Assembly (NCBI RefSeq): GCF_030052815.1
Contig: NC_079502.1
Location: forward strand, 5,608,103 to 5,672,102
From: Hevea brasiliensis
Taxonomy: Eukaryota > Streptophyta > Magnoliopsida > Malpighiales > Euphorbiaceae
Direction: 5' to 3'
Length of the DNA stretch: 64,000 nt
Part shown: one piece after another, positions 48,707 through 58,131 of the stretch
Layout: every line of letters begins with the position of its first letter
Numbering within the stretch: position 1 is the first letter of the stretch
Program-made: the position numbers and the translations under genes
The notes under the pieces: model-generated
The model's database searches: none
Told to the model about the DNA's origin: nothing
The model's input: the letters and a program-made list of their open reading frames with translations, nothing else

Positions 48707-48904
48707 TTGACCATCCAACCAATCACATTGCTGCACCCCACGAGCCACAAAGAAGAGGAAGTGAGACGAAAGCAAGGGGGAGAGAGAGAGAGAGTGGGAG
48801 ATTTCCTACTTGCGATGGCTTGTGTGTGGATATAACCTTTGTTTTGGACCAATGTGCATATATCAATCATCAAACATGCTCTTCTTTTATGGGTATATAT
48901 ATAT
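48707..48904 (+). promoter_or_regulatory. Promoter of MYB copy A
   Basis: W-box core TTGACC at 48707 followed by CCAAT, then a TATA tract (48894-48904) and a CT-rich leader with four atcct repeats (about 48969-48988). The same order is seen upstream of copy B. Confidence 0.5.
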
Positions 48905-49061
48905 CCCTCTCCTTCCCTAACTTTCACTCTGTGTATTGAGGTTTGATTCCATCTCTTATCAGAGAGGAATATCCTATCCTATCCTATCCCATCCAATCCA
49001 ATCGAAACCCATATATCACATTTATAAGGGCATTTGGTTTCTTGATTAGGGATAAAACAAA

Positions 49062-50388
49062 ATGGTGAGAGCTCCTTGCTGTCAGAAGATGGGACTGAAG
49101 AAAGGTCCATGGACTCCTGAAGAAGATCGGATGCTTATCGATTACATCCAACAATATGGCCATAGCAATTGGAGGGCACTTCCCAAACAAGCTGGTAAAT
49201 ATATATCTTTTCTCTCTTTTAAACAAATTAAGAGAGCTGTTACAAGTTCTAGGAACAAGAACACCAAAGAATGTTTCGGTTTTAATTTCTTTCTTTCCTT
49301 TCAGGTTTGTTGAGGTGTGGAAAGAGTTGCAGGCTCCGGTGGATAAATTACCTGAGACCTGACATTAAACGAGGAAATTTCACCAGAGAAGAAGAGGATA
49401 CCATCATCAAATTACATGAAATGCTAGGAAATAGGTGTGTTTTGCAGTTATATAACACCAGCAAAAATGATAGATCTCCATCCCTGCCAAATTGTTCTAA
49501 CCAACTAAGCTACAATTCAAAACAATGCTATTCATAACGAGCATAATCAATATTATCTCTTGATGATGGTGAAAATGAAAAGATTCTTTGTCTGTAAGTT
49601 GTAACTATCCCATGTGCTAGTTTAAAAAACGCACATTCTTGCCTTAATTTAAGAGCTCTTAATCTCAAACAAGATGTTATGCACGTATAAATATTCAATC
49701 GACATGTGAGTAGAAACATTTTAAATTTTTGAGATCAAGTAGGATGAAAATCAAGATTAATGCATAAAATCCTGACATGATCTTTTAATTAAACTTAATT
49801 TTTTACAGATGGTCAGCAATTGCAGCGAGATTACCGGGACGGACGGATAATGAAATAAAAAATGTATGGCATACCCACTTGAAGAAAAGATTATCGAAGC
49901 AAAATCCTGGCACCCCAGAAATTAAAAGACGATCCATTGATATGTCCAGAGTTGATCAAAAATCGAAAACAGAACCTGATGAATTGGTAAATTTATCAAA
50001 TCTTCCAGGATCTGAATCGTCTGAGGGCATGGACTATGGACCGATTTCTCCACAACAGTGTTCCTCCAGTGAAATCTCCTCTGTGACCACAGGTGATGAT
50101 GCCAATAATAACACGTCTTCCACGAATTTGGAGTCATCGGATGATTTTCCAGAAATGGATGAAAATTTCTGGTCAGAAGTATTGTCAAGTGATCACTCGA
50201 GCCCGGAAATCAATTTTCCGACCACTGCAGTGGCGGAAGCACAATTTCAAATTCCATTTTCTACACTAGAAAATGCAATGGAACCTGCAGTCCAATATGC
50301 CTGTAATTCAAATATGTACGATAGCATGGAATTCTGGTATAACCTTTTCACAAGAGCTGGGGAATCACTAGAATTACCAGAAATTTAA
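49062..50388 (+). CDS. MYB14: R2R3-MYB transcription factor, subgroup 2 (MYB14/15-like), copy A
   Basis: Nuclear DNA-binding regulator. Three exons, 49062-49194, 49305-49434 and 49809-50388, give 843 nt and 280 aa; both intron positions are the canonical R2R3-MYB ones. R2 starts [11 protein letters not shown] with the usual spaced Trp residues, and R3 starts [12 protein letters not shown]. The subgroup-2 C-terminal motif is [10 protein letters not shown], and the protein ends in MEFWYNLF ... LELPEI, as in the MYB13/14/15 group. Those proteins act in cold, defence and phenylpropanoid or stilbene responses. Within the strongly conserved MxRAPCCEK start, this copy has Gln where nearly all relatives and copy B have Glu. 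MYB14 versus MYB15 cannot be settled from sequence alone; the symbol is a subgroup-level label. Confidence 0.92.
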
Positions 50389-51613
50389 ATAATATGGTTG
50401 AATTTTTTGCATGGCATGCTAATTATTATGAATTAGTGCTGTTCAATTTGTTGACTGTTCAGAGAAGAAGACAACTTAAAGTTAGACAATTTTCAACTTA
50501 GATGAAAAATTGTCCAATTTTGGACCACAAATTCAACAAGTCGGTAGCAATATCCATATTTTTTTTTCAATCAAAGAAACATGTATGAACTAAAAACAAA
50601 GATCGGTATTGGAATCATCACACAGCCCTATAGTGTAAAGAGTTTTTATTATAGTGTACATCTAATATAAGCTCAAACTCATATGAAAATGAGTTTAATT
50701 ATTATTAAATTAAATATTTATATTAAGATGTATGTGTATTAATTAAAATATATATATATATATATAAAGTGCATAAATCTGTAGATAAAAAATAAATCTA
50801 ACAGTGCATAAATTTATCCTTATATAAGTTTGAACTCTTCATTGACACACTCTTTATTATATATTTTTTTTAGTTTTGATCATAACGATAAGCTTACTTT
50901 ATTTTCATATAATTTATGAAAATATCATTAACATATTATTAAAAAAATTGATAATTTATTAATAAGTATCATAATGTAAGCACATCATAAATAAAAAATA
51001 AGTAAAGGAGAATAATTTTCAGAGTGGCATTTTGGACAATAAAAGAAACCTTTGCAACAATATTCTTTTGAAAACTTCCTATTTATGTGCTCTACAAAAG
51101 AGTTTAAACTATCAAATTCTAATAGAGGAACAAATAGTGCTACCAGAGTCTATTGATAAAAAATCATTATTTATATTTAAAGATTCAAAATTTTTTCTCT
51201 AAAAAAAAAAAAAGTCAATAATTCATATTATATTTTGAACCGCCAAAACACTCATCAAATATTGTAAGAAATAAAAACAATATGAGACCTTACTAAGAAG
51301 AGTCAGGACCCTTAATATTGGTGAGAGAAACTTAGATGGTTCAAAGAGAAAATCTAAAAAAGAAAATGAGAAAAGAGAAAAAAAATAATAAATAAATATG
51401 AAAAAGAAAAAGAATTTTTGGAAAGGTCTCTTTATAATTTAAATTAATATTTTATTATGTAAAAAACTAATTGGAAGGATATATTAAATTCTAAAAAATT
51501 ACATCATCAAACTAACGTGCATATAACGAGTTTATTATCTTTATTGATGGTAACATATCTTAGCTATAGATATTAGTACCACCAAATAAAAACTCTATAT
51601 TCCCACGTTTTGT
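50389..51613. other. Spacer between the MYB copies, containing the duplication junction
   Basis: Up to about 50935 the sequence parallels the 3' flank of copy B (53310-53850). From about 50940 it parallels the 5' flank of copy A (from about 47840). The head-to-tail junction therefore lies near 50935-50950. No gene. Confidence 0.7.
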
Positions 51614-51814
51614 TTGACTATCCAGCCAATCACATCGCTGCACCCCACGAGCCACAAAGAAGAGAAAGTGAGAGGAAAGCAAGAGGCAGAGAGAGAGACA
51701 GTGAGAGATTTCCTAGAAGCGATGGCTTGTGTGTGGATATAACCTTTTTCTTTGACCCCATATGCATATGTCAATCATCAAACAAGCTCCTTTTATGGGT
51801 ATATATATATATAT
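51614..51814 (+). promoter_or_regulatory. Promoter of MYB copy B
   Basis: W-box core TTGACT at 51614, CCAAT, TATA tract at 51800-51814, and a CT-rich leader with fewer atcct repeats than copy A. Confidence 0.5.
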
Positions 51815-51961
51815 CCCTCTCCTTCCCTCACTTTCACTCTATGTATTGAGGTTTCATTCCATCTCTTATCAGAGAGGAATATCCTATCCTATCCAATCCG
51901 ATCCAAACCCATATATCACATATATATGGGCATTTGGTTTCTTGATTAGGGATAAAACAAA

Positions 51962-53309
51962 ATGGTGAGAGCTCCTTGCTGTGAGAAGATGGGACTGAAG
52001 AAAGGTCCATGGACTCCTGAAGAAGATCAGATGCTCATCAATCATATCCAACAATATGGCCATAGCAATTGGAGGGCACTTCCCAAACAAGCCGGTAAAT
52101 ATATATCTTTTCTCTCCTCGAAACAAATTAAGAGCTGTTACAAGCTCTAGGAACAAGAACACCAAAGAATGTTTCGGTTTTAATTCTTTTCTTTCCGTTC
52201 AGGTTTATTGAGGTGTGGAAAGAGTTGCAGGCTCCGGTGGATAAATTACCTGAGACCTGACATTAAACGAGGAAATTTCACCAGAGAAGAAGAGGATACC
52301 ATCATCAAATTACATGAAATGCTAGGAAATAGGTATGTTTTGCAGTTATATAACACAGATTTGCCTGCTGAAACAATACTATAACAGCAAAAATGATAGA
52401 TCGCCATCCCTGCCAAATTGTTCTAACCAACTAAGCTACGATTCAAAACAATGCTATGCATAATGCGCATAATCAATCTTATCTCTTGATGATGGTGAAA
52501 CTGAAAGGCCATTTGGTCTGTAACTATCCCATGTGCCAGTTTAAAAAAGCACATTCTTGCCTTAATTTAAGAGCTCTTCTTAATCTCAAACAACATATTA
52601 TGCACATATAAATAATCAATCGTCATGTGAGTAGAAACATTTTAAATTCTTGAGATCAAGCAGGATGAACATCAAGATTAGTGCATAAAATTCTGACATG
52701 ATCTTTTAATTAAACTTAATTTTTTGCAGATGGTCAGCAATTGCAGCAAGATTACCTGGACGGACAGACAATGAAATAAAAAATGTTTGGCATACCCACT
52801 TGAAGAAAAGATTATCGAAGCAAAATCCTGGCACCCTAGAAATTAAAAGACGATCCATTGATATGTCCAGAGTTGATCAAAAATCGAAAACCGAACCTGA
52901 TGAGTTGGTAAATTTATCAAATCTTCCTGGATCTGAATCGTCTGAGGACATGGAATATAGACCGATTTCTCCACAACAGTGTTCCTCCAGTGAAATCTCC
53001 TCTGTGACCACAGGTGATGATGCCAATAATAACATTTCTTCCACGAATTTGGAGTCATCGGATGATTTTCCAGAAATGGATGAAAATTTCTGGTCAGAAG
53101 TATTGTCAAGTGATCACTCGAGCCCGGAAATCAATTTTCCGACCACTGTAGTGGCGGAAGCACAATTTCAAATTCCATTTTCTACACTAGAAAATGCAAT
53201 GGAACCTGCAGTCCAATATGCCTGTAATTCAAATGTGTACGATAGCATGGAATTCTGGTATAACCTTTTCACAAGAGCTGGGGAATCACTAGAATTACCA
53301 GAAATTTAA
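51962..53309 (+). CDS. MYB14: R2R3-MYB transcription factor, subgroup 2 (MYB14/15-like), copy B
   Basis: Exons 51962-52094, 52203-52332 and 52730-53309 (843 nt, 280 aa) have exactly the same exon lengths as copy A. The protein differs from A at 11 residues by hand comparison: four in R2 (including the standard Glu in APCCEK), none in exon 2 and seven in the C-terminal region. All subgroup-2 motifs are retained (NFWSEVL, EFWYNLF, LELPEI). Introns and flanks are also alignable, so the duplication is recent. Role as for copy A: a transcription factor of the MYB13/14/15 group, probably acting on stress and phenylpropanoid targets. Confidence 0.93.
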
Positions 53310-55148
53310 ATAATATGGTTGAATTTTTCGGATGGCATGCTAATTATTATGAATTACTGCTGTTCAATTTGTTGACTGTTCAGAGAAGAAGACAACTTAG
53401 ACTGTTAGACAATATTCAACTTAGATGAAAAATTGTCCGATTTTGGACCATAAATTCAGCAAGTCGGTAGCAATATACTCTTTTTTTTTTTCAATCAAAG
53501 AAATATGTATGAAATAAAAACAAAGATTGGTATTGGAATTGTCACAAAGCCCTATAGTGTAAAGAGTTTTTATTATAAAGTACATCTAATATAAGCTCAA
53601 ACTCGTATGAAAACGAGTTTAATTATTATTAAATTAAATATTTATATTGAGATATGTGCGAAATTAATTAATATATAAATATAAAGTGCATGAATCTATA
53701 TATAAAAATTTAATCTAACAGTGTATAAACTTATCCTTATATGAATTCAAACTCTTTATTGACATACTCTTTATTATATATTTCTTTCAGTTTCGATCGT
53801 AATGATAAACTTACTTTTCTTTTCATATAATTTATGAAAATATAATTAATATAATTAATATAATTAAAATAATAAATTTTATTTTATCTTTTCTTAATAT
53901 AATTTCCATTAATATTACTTTATTAAAAATTAAATAATTTATGTTATTAAATTATTATTAGAATTAATAAGTTTTATTTTTTAATATATATTAAATATAG
54001 ACATATTAATAAAATAATAAATAAATTACTATTTTAAAATAAAAATTAGCTTATAATTTGAAACATATGAAAAAGAAAAGTTGCAACCCTCTTAATTTAA
54101 ATGACTTATAACTTTTCATATCCTAAACTACTTGATTTAAAATGATTAACCCATATTATTGTGATGGTTGGACTAGGGGTTATATAAATCTATTAACTCT
54201 TTTATTTCCCCTCAATGTGGGATTTGTCTCCAATTTGGGATGTTGCAAAAGTTATCCTTTTCACCTTTTCCTTCTTGAGATGAAAGGATTTTAAATAAAT
54301 TAATGAAATATAATTTAATAGTAAAAAATAAAATATAAATAAAATAATTACATAAAACACAATTATCACACACTTGATCCACTCTCTCATTCTTTATTTC
54401 CTTGTAGGCTCCACTGAAGAAATATATATATTGTCTCATGTCAGATTTGAAGTTATCAAGCAATTTAATTACAATTACCTTACTATTAATTAAAACTATG
54501 AAATGGCAATGCTGAAAAAGAAAGCTCTTTAGTTCAAACATCAGAAACATATGGCTAATTCTTGATTACTACATGTCCACTTCCCAAAATCAATCACATG
54601 GAAAGTGACTAGAAAATTGGAGAGAAACGGTACATAATTCATTGAATTTGATGTGATCTATTTTAAAATCCAAATTCTGTTGTTGAGGCTGAAATTAGAA
54701 TTGAGTCACACCAATCTAAGCAAACCCAATCCTTGAAACGCGTTTTTTAATTTTCCATACATATGTGTATGGAGTAAAAGCCAATAACATACTATCAAAT
54801 CTTTGATAATAAATAAACTTAATTTAAAATTTTAAATTTAATAAAAAAATATTTAACTTAAAGTTTAAAAATAAATAAAGAACTAATTTAATTAGAAAAG
54901 GTATTTATAGAGTTTTAAATTTTAATATAATGAGGAATAAATTTGAAAGTTTTAATTTATATAGGAAAAATTAAAAGAATTAAACTAAATAAGAATAATA
55001 TTTTAGAATCCTAAATAAATTAAGAAATATAATAAAACTTATATAATAAAATAAAAAAAAATTAAATAGAATTAAGAATCCTTCTTAAGATAGGAAAAAT
55101 GTTTTTGATAGATTTGGCTCCCACGTCATTCACCTATCCTTTCAAGTT
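53310..55148. other. 3' flank of MYB copy B and AT-rich intergenic DNA
   Basis: Homology to the copy A flank ends near 53850. Beyond this the sequence is AT-rich. The ORFs at 54202-54550 (minus) are low-complexity and not supported. Confidence 0.5.
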
Positions 55149-55378
55149 TAACGGTCGGGCTCCAATTACTAGAGGAATTGTTCGCTTTGGCCATAAGCCT
55201 CACGGTTTTGTCCCATAAGTAAAATGAAGAACTTCCCAGGAGGTCATCCATCCTAGAATTTCTCACAAGCGAGCACGCTTAACCTTGGAGTTCTTCCATT
55301 CCACCTATGGAACAAAACCGTGAGGCCTATGGCCAAAGCGGATAATTCCTCTAGTGGTTGGAGCCCGACTGTTACAAT

Positions 55379-55390
55379 TGGTATCAGAGC
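55379..55390 (+). other. Cassandra primer binding site
   Basis: tggtatcagagc two bases after the LTR end; complementary to initiator Met tRNA, as in the large gypsy element. Confidence 0.85.
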
Positions 55391-55449
55391 CGCTCGCGTG
55401 TCCTCTTGGGCGATGGTGGGGCAAACCTCAGCGAGGACGTTGAGTCCCG

Positions 55450-55460
55450 AAAGGGGGGGA
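55450..55460 (+). other. Cassandra polypurine tract
   Basis: aaaggggggga immediately before the start of the second plus-strand LTR segment. Confidence 0.75.
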
Positions 55461-55937
55461 GAAAGGTCCCTTAGGCAAATCTCACTCGGCAAAGCACGGA
55501 GATGGTCTTGGGTTCAAAAAGTAACGATATATAAAATAGGAGAACTAATCACTAGAGACGCTTTTTGGTGGAATGGCCTGGAGAGTTGGAAGAACTCCAG
55601 GGTTAAGCGTGCTCGCTTGAGAGAAATCCTAGGATGGGTGACCCCTGGAGAGTTCTCCATTCTACCTATGGGACAAATCCGTGAGGCCTATTCAACAGTC
55701 GGGCTCCAACCACTAGAGGAATTGTCCACTTTGGCCATAGGCCTCACGGTTTTATCCCATAGGTGGAATGGAGAACTTCCCAGGGGTCACCCATCCTAGG
55801 ATTTCTCTCAAGCAAGCACGCTTAACCCTGGAGTTTTTTTAACTCTCCAAGGCATTCCATCAAAAGGCGCCTCTAGTGATTAGTTTTTCTATTTTATATA
55901 TCATTACTTTTTAAACCCAAGACCATCTCTGTACTTT

Positions 55938-58131
55938 GCTAATGTCGCAAGGTATTTTATGGTCACTCGGACGAAGCTCTTCACCGAAGTGGGAAAAGTG
56001 AGGAATCGCCACTCTAATTTTGAGGGAAATTAAAGAAAACCATTTTGTGAAAATAAATCAAAAGGAAACCACTTTAAAAGAGAAAAAAAAAAAGAGATTC
56101 TAGGTTTAGGGTCCGTAGACGGGCGGGGAAGGTGTTAGGCACCCCGCCTCGTCCCTCAACGAGGGTGAACAGATTTAATGTTATGTTCTTTATAAATTAA
56201 AAAGATAATTAGAGGGTTGGGATAGGGATGATGTTAATCCTTTGTGCATAAAAAAGGAGTGTTCGATACTTCACTTATTTTGGGTTGCTCAAGAACACGA
56301 GTTCGTGAGATGGCCCTTTAGTGAATAGGTGTCAAATAAAGTTATCTTGTATATTGGAGTTTTATTATTTTAATTTTGATTTCATTAAGAGAGCTCGGAT
56401 AAGAAGTTTCTACCGATCTCTAGATATGTTTTATTAAGAGTTTTAGGCAGGAGATTTCGGATAAGAACTCTCCTCCGATCTCCACACATTTTATTGAGGT
56501 TTTGGTTGAAAAACGGGTAAGAACTCTCTCCCGATCTCTTAGAGTTTTCGGTTTAAAAATTTAAATGAAGGATCTCGGATAAGAACTCTCCTCCGATCTC
56601 TGTGTTTTATTTAAATGAGAATCGGGTAAGAACTCTCCCCTGATCTCTTAGAGTGTTCGGTTCAAAATTTAAATGAAGGATCTCGGATAAGAACTCTCCT
56701 CCGTTCTCCGTATTTCAATTAAACGAGAATCAGGTAAGAACTCTCCCCCGATCTCTTAGAGTGTTCGGTTCAAAATTTAAATGAAGGATCTCGGATAAGA
56801 ACTCTCCTCCGATCTCTGTATTTTAATTAAATGAGAATCAGGTAAGAACTCTCCCTCGATCTCTTAGAGCGTTCGGTTCAAAATTTAAATAAAGGATCTC
56901 GGATAAGAACTCTCCTCCGATCTCCGTATTTTAATTACATGAGAATAAGGTAAGAACTCTCTCCCGATCTCTTAGAGTGTTCGATTCAAAATTTAGATGA
57001 AGGATCTCGGATAAGAACTCTCCTCCGATCTCTGTATTTTAATTAAATGAGAATCAGGTAAAAACTCTCTCCCGCTCTCTTAGAGTGTTAGTGATATAAG
57101 ATCAAACTTTTCACCGATTTCCTAGGTGATTTCCTTGTCAGAACTCTTTGGCTAGCTATATCCGATCTCTTTCGGTTACTAATCTGGGATCCAATCTTAT
57201 CTCGATTCCCGCTCTATTATGCTATCTCCTGGACTCGTTTAGTAACCTGACCTCATAAATTTTTCTCTGAGCTACTATTCAACCTTTGGTTATTTTTATT
57301 TGTTCGAAAAAAAACTTTTACGTTAAGATACTTCTACCAATATTTTATTAAGTTACCTACAAGTTGCCCACAACCAGAACACCTATTTTCGAAGGAAATG
57401 AAAGCTAAGGAGAAATAAATAAGGTTCACGGACGAATAGAAGAAGTAAACATCAGGAAATAACTATCGGCCTGAATAATCTACATTGGGATTTTAGTGCT
57501 ACTGAACTTAATGGAAATTTGAAAAATAAAAACAGATAAACTGAAACACAAGCATCCAGTGAAACAATAGTCTAGACACTTACCTGTGGGGAGGTTGAGA
57601 CTCTTGAGCTAACTCTAGTGTCCACGAATCTTATAGAGGTGGAAACTGATGGCCAAAAGACTAAAACTTACTTGAAATAACAGGAACCAGGTCAGAATGC
57701 AATTGAGCTGAAGCGATGGTAACCGGGTCGGAATGAGATTAAGCTTGGAGAATAATATGCTGGTATTAGGGTGATGAAGACGAAACCGAACAAAAAAATG
57801 GTATCACAGAGTAATGAACAGACTGAAAATGAAGATTTTCAGGGTCCAAGACTCCTTCAATATAGATACTTAAGAAAACTAGTTTCTAAAGTTTCCCGAA
57901 AGCTCAGAATGGCAAAGTAGCAAGACTGAATTAGATTTCAGAGCCTTTCCACTATAATCACCACCACCTTTTTTTGCCCGTCCCTTCTACAGTATTGCAT
58001 GCAAATATTTATAGGGAACGGGTGCTTCTAATGAAGGGTCAGGATCTCTCCTGTAGAGACGGAAGGTATGGATTTCAAAGAACATGATCCGATTTCTGAG
58101 AATTAAAAAGAATTAAAATGGACGGCTGGGA
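55938..58131 (-). mobile_element. Part of an LTR retroelement, left of the nested solo LTR
   Basis: Holds non-coding sequence of a type often seen in large plant gypsy elements (aggaatcgccactctaattt ... ggaaggtgttaggcacc). A 108-bp tandem array (56571 to about 57100) follows. On the minus strand there is a TATAAAT box at 58007-58013 with a leader-like region to about 57570. The element appears to continue at 62125 beyond the inserted solo LTR. No coding domain is visible, so the clade is not assigned. Confidence 0.5.
56571..57100. repeat. 108-bp tandem repeat array
   Basis: gatctcggataagaact starts at 56571, 56679, 56787, 56895 and 57003, an exact 108-bp period. Each unit consists of two related halves (cggataagaactctcctccg and a ggtaagaactctcccccg-type half) offset about 47 and 61 bp. 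Diverged single halves precede the array from 56393. Confidence 0.92.

Larger units (their letters stand above)
55149..55937. mobile_element. Rearranged Cassandra-type TRIM cluster with 5S rRNA-derived segments
   Basis: At least four Cassandra LTR segments lie in alternating orientation. A minus-oriented LTR tail (55149-55298) is fused to a plus LTR tail ending gttaca at 55376. An internal domain of only about 75 bp follows, then a plus LTR (from about 55461 to 55692), fused to a minus-oriented LTR (55693-55937). 5S-derived blocks recognisable by ggttaagcgtgctcg and ctaggatgggtgacc lie at 55228-55297 (minus), 55590-55657 (plus) and 55771-55835 (minus). Cassandra TRIMs are known to carry 5S rRNA-like sequence in their LTRs and encode no protein. 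The LTR tails on either side of each 5S block are inverted complements and could form long hairpins. Confidence 0.85.

Noticed and set aside
55320..55799. 159-aa ORF across the Cassandra cluster
   Set aside because: Runs through LTR, PBS, PPT and 5S-like sequence; a chance open frame.
55228..55835. Genuine 5S rRNA genes
   Set aside because: Only the 3' two-thirds of 5S is recognisable, with deletions and substitutions. The blocks are embedded in LTRs with a PBS and PPT, which is Cassandra structure and not a 5S array.
56571..57100. CRISPR-like array
   Set aside because: Head-to-tail units with no unique spacers in plant DNA; a tandem satellite.
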